Source: Pollenia angustigena
Taxonomy: Eukaryota > Arthropoda > Insecta > Diptera > Polleniidae
NCBI GenBank assembly: GCA_930367215.1
Contig: OV884056.1
Span: 39,742,308-39,806,307 of the forward strand
DNA: 64,000 nt
Direction: 5' to 3'
Shown here: in pieces, positions 46,494 to 57,593 of the stretch
Layout of the letters: every line of letters begins with the position of its first letter
Numbering within the stretch: the stretch's first letter is position 1
Program-made: the position numbers and the translations under genes
Notes under the pieces: generated by a model
Database searches by the model: none
The model's input: only the letters and a program-made list of their open reading frames with translations
What the model was told of the DNA's origin: nothing

Positions 46494-46846
46494 TTAAGGC
46501 CCTGCGTTGCGTTTTCGCAACGTTCACTTAAACCTCCCCTCAGGCATATTGTTGTTACGTGATATTGTTATAAAGCACAGAGAAATAAATTTTAACTTAA
46601 TATCTAATCGACCTGTTTTTGGATTTGTATCATACATAAGTTTTTTCTTATAAAAATTTATAATTTAAATTTTTAATTTTTCCTGATTTTTGGGTACTTT
46701 TGGAATAAGTCTCTGAAACTTCTAAAGGAGGAAGCTTACATACGGACATTATTATTTCTACTGAAAAATCCAATCATCGTAGACATTTGAGACTTTTTTT
46801 ATGATTGGATACATCCGTGATGCGAAAACGCAACACTGGGCCTAAA
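46494..46846. mobile_element. TTAAGGCCC MITE (piggyBac-type target)
   Basis: The left end TTAAGGCCCTGCGTTGCGTT and the right end AACGCAACACTGGGCCTAAA are inverted; TTAA on the left is altered to TAAA on the right. A palindrome, GTTGCGTTTTCGCAAC, sits just inside the left end. Non-coding. Confidence 0.6.
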
Positions 46847-47359
46847 CCATATACAAATTACATAAAATTATCAAATAAAATATATTAAACAATCACTTGC
46901 TATTTAAATAAAACATGAATACATGTAAATTATAAGTTGTTGTTATTACGCAGTAGGTAAATTCTCTATGTCAAGTGTGCTATTTTCCTAAAGGGAAGCA
47001 AACTTCCACCAAAGTAGTCCCGTGATAGGTCTTTGGGGGAAGAGACCGGTTCCAGTTCTAACAGTTTATATGAATAAGATCTATCACTTTTACATGGGTT
47101 TGTCATTGGTTAATTGACACCATTTGACCAGTCACACATCTATTCTCAATGAACGTGTTAAGTGTTAGTTAGAACAATGTAAGATTATTTCGATACAATG
47201 TAGTATGTACCGTAATTCATTACTTTTTTTACCTTCTTGTTCTTTATGCACCAGTTAGATGATTAGTTCTCCTTTCACTGGTCATGAGTTCTATCTTTTT
47301 GAACTTGTTCTATTTTCACAAATCCAGGAACAATTGACACAAATTTCCAGCAGGGTTAC

Positions 47360-47555
47360 TTCAATATTTGATACCATCCACTGACAGCTAGGATATTTCA
47401 GATATTTACGAAAGTTGACAGTTTGATTTCTAGTCATTTAAAACTGTGACAGAACAAAATTTATAACAATAGAATTATTTTTTATGGTTTTAGGCATACC
47501 AAAGTGTTTTTCGAGAGTGGGTTTTATATGGGTCCTATGGTAAATTATGGACCAA
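47360..47555 (+). repeat. Fragment of mini-me-like family A
   Basis: GATACCATCCACTGACAGCT through GGTTTTAGGCATACC and GGTAAATTATGGACCAATCA corresponds to part of 39535-39925. Both ends are missing. Confidence 0.55.
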
Positions 47556-47732
47556 TCAATTTACAAATGTGAAAAAAGTGACGTAGCAGTGCACCCAAAG
47601 TGCCTTAGAGCATATCATAATTGAATTAAAAATAAAATGTAAATGAATATCTTTTTTAATTTTTTTTTCCTAAAGACGTGAATAAAATATTTTAATTTAA
47701 AATTTTTACAAATGCGCTTAATTTGTATATCG

Positions 47733-47887
47733 TTAAGGCCCATCGTTGCGTTTTCGCAACGGGGATTATCTGGGCTCCCACGTATCCGATTTGCCCAAAA
47801 TTTGTTTTCTTTCATATTTAGGTATAAACAATTAAATTGTAAAAGTTTCATCATTATAGCTCAATGGGATCATGGTTCGGGCCTTAA
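47733..47887. mobile_element. Short TTAAGGCCC MITE
   Basis: TTAAGGCCCATCGTTGC (left) and TTCGGGCCTTAA (right) with perfect TTAA at both ends (47733-47736, 47884-47887). The GTTGCGTTTTCGCAAC palindrome is again just inside the left end. Same family as 46494-46846, half the size. Confidence 0.62.
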
Positions 47888-47899
47888 CTGAGCAACCTT

Positions 47900-48100
47900 A
47901 ATAAGAGCGGAAGCGTTTTTTGTATGTCAAAACTTCTCATTTGCATACAATTTATACGAAACAAATCGTTAGAATGAGAATTAGAAACCACCCGGCTGAT
48001 AAATCTTATATGACAGATCGCTATGTCGGTTTGTTTTATTGAAATTGTTTTTAAATAAAATTTTCATGTTTAAAAAAACGCTTGCCGCTTTTGTTTAGGT
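47900..48100. repeat. Repeat shared with 37.49-37.60 kb
   Basis: The ATGACAGATCGCTATGTCGG and TTTAAAAAAACGCTTG blocks correspond to TTGACAGATTCTTAGGTCGG and TTTAAAAAAACGCTCT at 37,513-37,590. Non-coding. Confidence 0.5.
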
Positions 48101-48564
48101 TTTTCAGTAATGGGTTTTACGAGTTTAGCGTTTGGTTTTTGTAGTTAAATTAAACTAAGCGCATAATGGGCCGTGGTTTTCTGGTTTGATTCAAACTTGA
48201 TTCATTCGATTCCGAACATATCATTTATTGAATTATCGTTTCTGTTGTTTTAATATGCTTGAAAGATTTAATATGAGATATTGCAAGCAAAAAAAAAAAA
48301 AAAATTGGTCTGGCCAGTCCAAGAGGGTAATTTCATAGTCTTTTACATAAAAATTGAATTCAACACCACTAATTTGCTCCAATCGAATCCTAATTTGTTT
48401 CATTCGATTCAGCACAAGTCATTTATAGAGTTCACGTGCCTGGTATTAAAATTTTTTGAAATATTCGAAAATTATTTCAAGCAAAACAAAAACTTGGTCT
48501 GGACAGAAGTAAAGAAAAAAACATATAAAATCATTTAAAAACTGCTTTACAAATCTTTAATTTG

Positions 48565-49268
48565 GAAAAGTACCAAGAAGGCAACATGCCTAGATAAGTT
48601 AATTGGGACCTCCTGAAAACGAAAAACGCTGTAATTTTTTTTTTTCCTACGAACCGTTTTTTAGATAACGATACGTTTGTGTTTTTCGGTGTATGGTCAC
48701 ACTCAAACCCTTGTGGAGCCCATCCGATGGAAAACTGATGGATTTAAAAAAACGGAGTTTTATATGAGATGAAAATATTGTCGTTCCACAAAATCCTTAA
48801 TTAAAACTTTGTTTTTCATTCGATTCAAATTACGCTTAAAATGTTGGTAATTAAATATATTATTCCGTTAAAAAAATAAAACATTCCAGATATTCAGATA
48901 TAACGTAGAAAAAAACGAAATAAAAATTAAAAATTTTGAAAAAAAAGTAAAAAATAGGCAAATTTTGAACTCAGCCATTTCTTCTCAGATAGAAATTTTC
49001 AGCATATCGACGGAAAAGGCATTCAATTACCTTTCCAACAATGTGCCACATGTTTCGATCAGATTCGGTTGGGCTCCACATGTTTCGATCAGATTCGGTT
49101 GTTTCGATCAGATTCGGTTGGGCTCCACAAGGGTTTGAGTGGGGCCATACACCGAAAAACACAAAAGTACCTTTATCTAAAAAACGGTAGTTAGAAAAAA
49201 AATTACAGCGTTTTTCGTGTTCAGGAGGTCCCAATTGACTTATCTAGGCATGTGGCGTTCTTGGTATT
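48565..49268. mobile_element. Long-TIR fold-back element with internal 30-bp tandem repeats
   Basis: Arms of ~155 bp (48565-48722 and about 49112-49268) share CATGCCTAGATAAGT, GGGACCTCCTGAA, CTGTAATTTTTTTTT, AACCGTTTTTTAGATAA, TTTTTCGGTGTATGG and AAACCCTTGTGGAGCCCA. At the inner edge of the right arm, TTTCGATCAGATTCGGTTG is repeated three times (49052-49121). No transposase. Confidence 0.68.
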
Positions 49269-49358
49269 TTTTGGCTGTAAACCGGTGTAATCAATCAAAC
49301 CACATTTCGATCTACCAAATGTTAAATACAATTTGGTTTAAATATTGATGTTTGACTA

Positions 49359-49783
49359 CCCAATAAAAATTGGAGCTTCCGACGAAGCAGGTTTGTAAGG
49401 GAGAAACATAAACGTTTCGCTTACCATTGCGCTTACGGAAGGCATGAATTTTATATGGCGAGTTCCCACTTTGAAGCAATACATTTTTGACACATAAAGC
49501 GCTTTATTCAGCGCATATAAAAATTGTTGGATGTAACGATCAGCCTTACGCACGAAATGTTTTTATGCAGTTATTGTTTAGTACTCTCCCTTACAAACCT
49601 GCTTCGTAGTAAGGGAATGCCGTAGCACATGAAATGTTATTTTTTTTTTTATAAAAGTTGTTGAGAGTCCTTTCACTTACTTTACTGCATTTCTGTATGT
49701 CTTATTGCGTAGCGCATAATCGTGCGCTTATTTTTTTAAATGTACCATTAGTGCTTCGCAAAATGATGAAATTTTTTATTGGG
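49359..49783. mobile_element. TA-flanked MITE with empty-site proof
   Basis: 425 bp from CCCAATAAAAATTGGAGC to AAATTTTTTATTGGG, flanked by TA (49357-49358 and 49784-49785). Inside, ACGAAGCAGGTTTGTAAGGG and its complement form a second inverted pair. The sequence on both sides continues a repeat whose uninterrupted form is at 4765-4850 (…TTTGACTAGTGACG…), so the insertion point is a single TA. Confidence 0.75.
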
Positions 49784-49989
49784 TATTGACTGCCAGCAGT
49801 CGGCGATGGCTATGAGTGCTAAACACTGGCTCTGTAAGATATTAATGGCCTGTTCATCGAATTCAAACGAAGACTTCGTTCGCTTAACTAACATGTAAAA
49901 CAAAAACAATATTTTATTATTTGTTTTAAATGTGAGTTTAGCGACCGAAGTCTTCGTGTGCAAATGATGGCCAGGCATTAAGTACTCAT

Positions 49990-51281
49990 ATGTCATATGC
50001 AGCGTATAAATAATTTAATTGGGATTTTATTACTCATATGTGTAAAGTTTGCCTTTGCAAGAATTTTATTAAGAAATCAAATAGTTTATTGATATATTTT
50101 TTCAAAATGAATGATTTCAATGAATCATTTTACATAAAATAATATTTTAATTTACTTAAGTTAAAAATTCTAACAAATCTCTTTTATACATGCGTTTGAC
50201 AGCATTTAAAGAATAGATACGTGAAATATCTGCAACATTATTACAGTAATAATTTCACATGTCACACTATGTTTATAGCAAATTTATGTATTTGACAAGA
50301 GTATATCATCGATATACAAACAGCAATATTTGCTTACTCACATTTTGCTTTGTCTTGTGAAAAAAAAGAAAATATTTTTTGTTATAAGTTGCAAACATTT
50401 CATAAACACGATAGGGAATAGTGACAAATAAATAAATACCCCATATTAATGCAGTGAAATAAGAACTATAAAAATAGCAACATTTATCACATCATGTAGT
50501 TTATTATCACACTATTATTTATCCCTGACTTTACTTCAATTTTTCTTAGCTGAACTGGTGTATTTAGCTAGTTTGTTTTATATTCAACACAACATTTGTC
50601 AACGACTCCAGTCATGTGTATAAACATGACACAAACATGAATTCTAGAAAATTATTACTTTTTTTTTAAGTAAAGTTAAATAGAGTTTGTTATTTATTCA
50701 ATTGAAACTCACAACACAATTTTATCGCCGGACCAATAAGTGCATGATAAATGTAAGTCGCATTTATTTCTTGTTGGATACACCATTTCTTGTAAAATAT
50801 TTTCGATATATTAAAAGAGTTTTGATCTACATAAAGATTTGAGTTTGTCTTTTCCCGGGAATTCTCGCTAAATATAAAATACTGCAGAATAAAAGTTAAT
50901 TTAATTTATTTGGAAAAATAACAATTCTTGAGATATATAAAATTAGTGTATTAATGCATTAAAAGTAAGTAAAAGTTAAACAAATTTCAGTTCTTTCTAT
51001 GCAAGGCCAAAAACCAACTTAAGATAAAACCAAACTTGTTAAATTGTTAAAATATTCTTTTAAAATAGGATGTTAGTATGTATATAAAAAGTCATCGATC
51101 TATGTTAACAACTAGCCAATTCATTGGTTGTATTTGCTATAACGTTATGACTGTCATACTTTTGTTTAATTTTCTCGGTTTTGAGCAGATGGCAACAAAA
51201 AATGAGAATTAGGCAAAGAATTGCCTAAATTGTCTAACTCACAAGCTCGAATTTTCTTCGTATTTGTTGTATAATTATAAA
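49990..51281. other. AT-rich intronic spacer
   Basis: Apart from the small inverted pair GAAGACTTCGTTCGCTT / GCGACCGAAGTCTTC just upstream (49868-49953), no structure or coding sequence is seen. Confidence 0.4.
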
Positions 51282-51453
51282 GGGTGTCCGCCGGGATGGT
51301 TTGGTTTGTTTATAATTTTGTCATGAATTTCAGTTGCTCGAGCGTTTCTAAGTTTCCATCATATCACGATATCGCTAATGACTGCCAAATATGAACTGTC
51401 AATACTTATGTTTACCGAAATGGCGGCAAAACAACCTTCCCGGCGGACACCCT
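51282..51453. mobile_element. 172-bp MITE, AGGGTGTCCGCCGGGA ends
   Basis: The left end AGGGTGTCCGCCGGGA and the right end TCCCGGCGGACACCCT are perfect 16-bp inverted repeats around a non-coding 140-bp interior. No clear duplication in the flanks (TATAA / GTACA). Confidence 0.7.
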
Positions 51454-51681
51454 GTACAATGTTGTATATTTGTTGCTATTTATTTTCATACAAAAGTGTG
51501 GTACAATTATACGATTGATTTTTATTGTAAATGTTTTGCAAAATATGTATTTTATTGATACCAGGTCTGGAAATGTTCGATTTGTTTGGTGAATTTGTAA
51601 AAATCTTTTAAGATTATTATTATTTTATTATTATTTATTAATAGATACATTTAATTGTATTTACATTAACATATTCATTTG

Positions 51682-52591
51682 TTTTTTTTTTTTTTTTTTT
51701 ATTATTACAATGTTTAATATCTATATTTGGCATAACATATTTGTTGTGAGCCAGATTGGCAAATTGCTAGCATTTTCAATACAATTCATTTTGTTAATTT
51801 TAAGTGTTATGAAAAAGTTTATGAGATTGCAATTAAAAGAGATTTGACAAAAAGTGTTGAAAAAAGATTACAGATTAAATTCGTTGATAATTAGTTTTCT
51901 ATAATTTAAACAGATTTCCAAATATTTAAACAAGTTGTAAAAGTTGTGACCATTTAATATATTTATTACTTCGATTAGTTCAAGTTGGGATTTTCCAAAA
52001 AATTTAAATCTAAATCCGTTATATATTGAACAGACACCTGGTAAGTATTTTCTTCTAACCCATTGTTGCACATTGTACATACGGATGCAGTGTTGTTACT
52101 GAAGGGCTTGGCATTTAAGTTAAGCAAACCGCCTCTCGCTCTGACTACTAAGCTAGTGCTACGAGATGAGTAGTTTTTAGCAAGAAGAGGTGTTACAGTA
52201 TGATTTTGTCGACAGTAGAGGTCGTGGTGCTGTCAGTTTGTTGGCCGAAGTATACTATCTTCACGCTCTTTTGCAGTGAGTAGATTTATTATTGCTTTCC
52301 AGTTTGTGCAAAGTGGAAGGTTTGAATTCGAAGGTATAAATTGAAGAACTTGTTGAAGATAAGACCACTCCTTTGCCCAGAATTCGTTTTTGGCTATTAT
52401 TGTTTCCGCTAAAATACGTGATAATCGGTTTTGACCCATGTTCAGAACTTTGTTTGTATATGAAAAGTGTAGTCTAAAGGTAAAGCATGTAGTTGGATGA
52501 AGCTGCTGGTAAATATAACATCTTTTTAATAAAAAATCTGCATAGCTTCTCTACTACGTCATATCTTTGATCTTTTAAGATTGTGATAACA
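51682..52591 (-). pseudogene. Non-LTR retrotransposon ORF2 C-terminus and 3' end
   Basis: Minus strand. From 52,590 downward the frames read KLCRFFIKKMLYLPAASSNY, then ILAETIIAKNEFWAKEWSYL, ending in CTMCNNGLEENTY and VINILNGHNFYNLFKYL...YRKLIINEFNL with stop at 51868. This order (K..W.KEW, CxxC...EEN, INILNG, RKLIINEFN) matches the C-terminal tail of a LINE ORF2 common in flies. The 3' UTR ends in a poly(A) run (T run at 51682-51700). There are two or more frameshifts, and the His-containing part after EEN is lost. The 5' side is cut by the element at 52592. Confidence 0.7.
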
Positions 52592-53680
52592 CACGCAAAG
52601 AAAAAACATGGTTGTGGTAAACATATTCTAAGAGCAACATATTATGATAAGAATTATGATTGTAGTCACCATATTAAGATTATTATTGAATCATAGTATG
52701 ACTAAATATACTCGTAATATTACATCATAATATTTTTCCCTTAATCATATTATTATTCTGTTAATCATGCTAAGTTAAGAAGTAATCAAATTATTGTCAT
52801 GTTAATCATAATAAGCTAAGAAGTGATCATATTATCATCTTGTTAATCATAATAAATTTAGAAGCAATCATATTATGATACAGCACCTTTCATAGCTGTC
52901 ATAAAATACAAAATTAATTAAAATATTTTTGCATCGATTTTTTTATTTTGTGTCTTTTTACAATTTTTCTTAATGTTAATAAAATAGCGGAGTTCAATAT
53001 AAGGCTTGCAAAAGAGCAAATGAAAAATCTGTGGTTTTCAAGGGCAACCGCGTGTGTCCATTTTTTCGATTTTAAGATGCTGATGAAATATCGTAGCACT
53101 TTTATAAAATATAACGAAATCTCTGTGTGTTTTGTTGTTGGATTTTACAAAAAAACTATGATAATTTGCATTTGCACTTTTACATCACTAATACTTGAAT
53201 GAACTCCGCTAATATTTTAATATTTTAATTTCTTTTAACTTATTTTTTTTATGGAATTTTATCTTTTAATTGTTTAACCGCTCACAAATAAAAAAAAACG
53301 ACACAACTGCTTCAAAATTATTTTACAAATGGCGCTAACATAATATGATTAGAGTAAAAATAGTTTGATTGCATCTTTAACATAATATGATAAATGCATA
53401 GAGAGTTATCATGTTATGGCTATTAAATATCATGATATGGTTGTGAGAAATATAATATGTTTAGAAGGTTATCATAATTAAGTTGTTAGAAAAAAAATTA
53501 TTTTTCGGTCAACAATACTCAAATTCATAATTGCGATAAACATTGATATGTTTACACGAACTATAATATTGTTGATATTAAATAAAAATAACAATTATTT
53601 GTGTACGACAACAATATATTGTTACATTAGACATAGTGTTGTTGCCGTAACCATGCCCAATCATATTTTTTCTCTGCGTG
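52592..53680. mobile_element. TIR element with reiterated TAATCATA motif
   Basis: Ends CACGCAAAGAAAAAACATGG and ATATTTTTTCTCTGCGTG are inverted repeats related to those of 28225-29010. The interior repeats ATAATATGAT / ATCATATTA words on both strands. A smaller inverted-repeat block (TAGCGGAGTTCA at 52985, TGAACTCCGCTA to 53211) is nested inside. No transposase frame. Confidence 0.62.
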
Positions 53681-53759
53681 CACACACCACAAATTGCATT
53701 CTTATTAATGATTAATAGATGTTTAAAACATTTCAATTAAATTTTTTCACCACAAATTA

Positions 53760-54620
53760 ACACTGCTATAGCTGGTTTCCAATCATTTTATCGAATAATG
53801 TGAATGGCAAATATTGATGAATAAGAAACAAATAAAATCAAGGAGTGAGGTAAAAAATTATTATTTAAAATTATTAATTATCTTTTTTGGTTTAAAGCTT
53901 CATATACTTTTATTATAAGGTAAAAATTTTGTGATATTCTAAAATAGTTTACGCAAAGCAAATTGACTATGAACCAAAAATCGTATGTTTTTTAAACGAT
54001 AAGCCATACGATGGAGCTTGTGAATGTGAAAAATACAACTTTGTCTCCTAATTGCAAGTCTGGCACTTTACAGTGCATTTGCGTAGTGTATGACGGTATT
54101 TGTTTGCCTTTTTGCACAATTAAATTACTTAAAATCAAAAAGATTTTTACAAATGTATGCTAAAATTTGTTGAACTGTACTGTGAACCTGTGGAGTGTAT
54201 ATTTAAAACGTTGAGTTTTTTTACGGTTTTTAAGAGATGACAAAAAAATAAAATACTCCGGACAGGGTTCCTATAATTATGTAAAAAATCGCCTAAATTA
54301 TGGCTCATTGAAAGCATCACTAGACTCTTGAAATTCGATTTTTATAAAAATTTAAAAAAAAATTTTATAAAAAGGGAAATAATTAGCCCTATTCCAGTTG
54401 TAGTAATCAATCAAGTTGTTTATTGTTGGAGATTAAAGTAACACACAACCAGTGTTGTCGATTGGCTTGATCGATTACGACAACGACAACCGACAAAATT
54501 ATTCGTAAAATTTATTAAATTTTAACAGTACGGAAATCAAATTTAATAACCTTCAATCAGTTACTGTAATAATTTTATGAGTGCATTAAAAATAAAATAT
54601 TGCACAATTTGCGTGTATAG
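53760..54620. repeat. Repeat family R (copy 2)
   Basis: Contains AAACGATAAGCCATACGA (about 53994) and TTATTCGTAAAATTT...AACAGTACGGAAATC...CAATCAGTTACTGTAATAAT (54497-54576), matching blocks of 32,100-33,640. No gene. Confidence 0.5.
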
Positions 54621-55264
54621 TTTGTGTCACAAGTTTCTGTTAGACAGTGTCAGACCTGAACATTGATTTTGTGTAGTCTTTAGTTGTCATAAAAATGTCT
54701 TTTCATTGTGCTATTTTTTCACCTAGATTTTGTTTACAATTCGAAGCCATTATTTTTTTATTCGATCAATATTATAATACCTTCTTGTATAGTTTTTTGT
54801 AGTTTATTTTGTTGCCGTTCACAACACGTATCACTTTAAAAAAATTTCTGAATTGGCTAATTATATTTCAATTTGCGTTAAACCTTATTTAATTTAATTT
54901 TGTCTAAATCAATATTTCTTTCATGTAAGATTTTAAATTTTCAAAGATTTAAAAAATCTAATAAAACCAGAAATTATGTCCCATTTTCTCACCATAAAAA
55001 ATGTTAAATATCGCACACTAATTCATAAACAGGCACAACTCAACATTTAACAATATGTTTTTTTTTCATAAGCCAGATCACAAATAAAATCTATTGTAAC
55101 TACGAAAATTAAATTTTTGTCATTGCCTTCTTAAAAATTTGTGAAACTCAATTTTATTAAAATTTTTAATCCAGTTTTCTGTCTCTCTTAAAAAATTTTT
55201 AATTTCGAGTTATGCCATGATTTAGTGTGCGATATGTTGGAGACACAATTATATACATTACACC
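54621..55264. other. AT-rich intronic spacer
   Basis: Nothing recognised on either strand. Confidence 0.4.
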
Positions 55265-55621
55265 GACTCAACTAGTATGGAACTAAAAAAAAGTGATTTT
55301 GTTACCCCTCTGAAAATAAAGCTTGATATGTTTTATGATGATTCCCAAAATATTTGGGAATATCAATTAGTAGATAGCAAGTGGTCAAGTTTTATATACC
55401 ATTGGACGCTGCTTCTAAAACTCTTTTTCATGATACTAAATTTTATCTATGTCGTCTTGGAATAAAGTACAAACAAATTCGAAAAACTGAAAATATACCT
55501 TTTTAAGATGGTGCAGCTCACGGATGGTCAACGCTAAAACCAAAATAATTTGGGAATCATCATAAAACATATCAGGCTTTATTTTCAGAGGGGTAACAAA
55601 ATCACTTTTTTTTTGAGTCAA
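55265..55621. mobile_element. Fold-back element with GACTCAA ends
   Basis: Arms 55265-55355 and 55545-55620 share AAAAAAAGTGATTTTGTTAC, CCCTCTGAAAATAAAGC and ATGTTTTATGATGATTCCCA as inverted repeats. Two short opposite frames in the arms encode the same peptide (KKSDFVTPLKIK), which is simply the repeat read on both strands. Confidence 0.7.
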
Positions 55622-55682
55622 TCTTTTATTATTGTTGATTTTTTGTTTAGGCTTTGATATAGTTGCAAATTAGACTTTTGGA

Positions 55683-55826
55683 GTGTTTGCAATTCTCATT
55701 CACTCTGCAGTTTTAGTTGCTAATATCTATGGCTTTTCTAAATTTATTAAGGAGAATGAAACCAGTGAAAAGCGCATAGAAACTAGCTTATCCTCCAACA
55801 ATTAATTTCAGTGTATTAATCAAGAG
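55683..55826. repeat. Interspersed repeat, copy 2 (left part)
   Basis: Matches 6107-6284 and continues at 57029-57060 after the Harbinger-like insertion. Confidence 0.6.
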
Positions 55827-55829
55827 TAA

Positions 55830-57025
55830 GGCCCTAAATTTGTAAAACGCAAACGCAACGCCAAAAATTATATTGAAAGCAAAAACAAAATCGAAAATAT
55901 TTTATAATTTTGTTGTTGTTAAACCCTTAACCACAATTAGTTGTGCAGAGGGTATATTAAGTTTGTCATTCCGTGTGAAACTTTTTTATTATTCATCTCA
56001 GACCCCATAAAGTATATATATTCTGAGTCCTTGAGTAATTCTAAGTCGATTTAGCCATGTCCGTCTGTCTGTCCGTCTGTTGAAAATACACTCACTTTCG
56101 AACAACTCAAAAGAAACGAACAAGCTTGATGCCAAATTGCTTGTAGTTATTCTAAGCAGTTTGGGATTGAAATCCAGCAAAATCGGTTCAGTAGGACCAG
56201 AGCTATGAAACAAAATGTGGAACTACCACCTAAAAAAATTTATAATTTTGTTACAAAAAATAACATAAATGCTGAAACAAGGCACGGAATGAGATAAGAT
56301 TTTGCAAAAATTTGTTTTATTTGACTGGAAATCACGCTGTTAAATTTCGTGCGGGTCCGTCTATAATTTACCCTAAGCCCCATATAAACACTACTCCCGG
56401 AAAACATTTTAGTACGCCTAAAACCGTAAAAAATAATGCAATCATAACAGAAACTGGTACGTCACAGTTTTAAAGGACTAGCAATGACGCTGTGAAATTT
56501 CGTGATGATCGGTCCATAATTTACCCTAGGCCCCATAGAAACCCTACTCCCGGAAAACAGTTAAGTACACCTAAAACCATAACTAATAACGCTATCATAA
56601 CAGAAATTGGTACGTCACTGTTCTAAAGGACTAGAAATGACGCTGTGAAATTTCGTGATGATCGGTCCATAATTTACCCTAGGCCCAATATAAACCCTAC
56701 TACCGGAAAACAGTTTAGTCGCCTAAAACCATAATTAATAACAAATCTTTACAGTTTAAGATAATAATAACATCATACAGATATTACTCCTTAAACATTC
56801 GAACTGTCGGTGGAGGGTATCAAAGATTCGGCACAGCCGAATATAGCACTCTAACTTGTTTTCTATATATATTGAATTTTTAAATTAAACGCTGCATATC
56901 TTGTGGCGTTGGTAATTTTAAAACGCAATATGTATTTCTGTAGAAAACAACAACAAAATTTTGATATTGTTTTTGCTTTCAATGTTATTTTTTGCATTGC
57001 GTTTGCGTTTTACAAATTTAGGGCC
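55830..57025. mobile_element. Harbinger-like TIR element, GGCCCTAAATTTG ends
   Basis: TIRs of more than 60 bp start GGCCCTAAATTTGTAAAACG and are flanked by TAA on both sides (55827-55829, 57026-57028). A 3-bp TAA/TTA target and GG-starting ends fit PIF/Harbinger. The paralogous repeat at 6284 shows the unoccupied site. The interior is filled by a mini-me-like copy; no transposase. Confidence 0.7.
55915..56863 (-). mobile_element. mini-me-like element (family A), copy 2
   Basis: Reverse-orientation copy of 39481-40350: ACCACAATTAGTTGTGCAGA, CCATGTCCGTCTGTCTGTCC (GTCY run at about 56055-56082), two to three ~120-bp blocks with CGGTCCATAATTTACCCTAG, and the end GGGTATCAAAGATTCGGCAC / AGCACTCTAACTTGTTTTC. 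Nested within the Harbinger-like TIRs. Confidence 0.68.
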
Positions 57026-57379
57026 TAAAAACTGGAAATTAAGCACGAAAAACAAAATCTTATAAATTATTTTTTTATATAAGTATTTAAAACAAAATAA
57101 AAATTATTTCATCAGTAACGTAGTTATTTTCTGGCATATATCTTTCATATGCGATGTGGACCTTTATACTATATAGATATACATACATATATATATTATT
57201 TATTACCCTTGTGAAGCAAATTTACATTTCTGTTGGTCATAAGGAAACGGTTTAAAATATGCATTAGTTATATGCCACTATTATATACACATTCATTCTT
57301 CTTCTTCTTCAAGCAATCGAAATAAAAATGAAAATAATCTTAATCTAGTATCTGCAAATATGCAAAGTATTTCACTTAC

Positions 57380-57485
57380 CATTTATAACATTTAACGTCA
57401 CAGTCACACTGGGGCTATTTGACGGGCTACACGTGTAATTGCCAGTATCACGTTTTTTTGCTGATTCAATGATTAATGAACCGAT
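57380..57485 (-). CDS. dpr-family (zig-8-like) Ig protein, internal exon (end of Ig domain 2)
   Basis: Minus-strand 106-bp exon between acceptor ATAATAACAG and donor AATG|GTAAGTG. In phase 0 it reads IGSLIIESAKKRDTGNYTC, then SPSNSPSVTVTLNVIN plus one base. DTGNYTC is the F-strand Tyr-Cys signature of an Ig domain and SPSNS..SVTV.VIN(G) is characteristic of the second Ig domain of dpr proteins. It splices in frame to 29612-29727. The exons for the signal peptide, first Ig domain and the start of this one would lie at higher coordinates but were not found up to 64000. The protein is expected on the neuronal surface. Paralogue not determined. Confidence 0.85.
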
Positions 57486-57593
57486 CTGTTATTATATAGT
57501 TATTATATTTGTTTTAAGCAACATTGACAATTTTTTTAACATTGTCGTATTATTTTGCAATATTGTATTGAAATATTTTATTATATTGTAACA

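Larger units (their letters stand above)
29728..57379 (-). other. 27.65-kb intron of the dpr-type gene
   Basis: Bounded by donor ATG|GTAAGTG (minus strand, 57379 downward) and acceptor TTTATAG (29728-29730). Removing it joins AAT-G with GT-GAA, keeping frame (Asn-Gly-Glu). Everything listed between these coordinates is intronic, nearly all recognisable mobile or repeated DNA. Confidence 0.78.

Noticed and set aside
55436..55621. Two short frames encoding the same KKSDFVTPLKIK peptide
   Set aside because: They are the two arms of one fold-back element read on opposite strands, not a conserved peptide gene.
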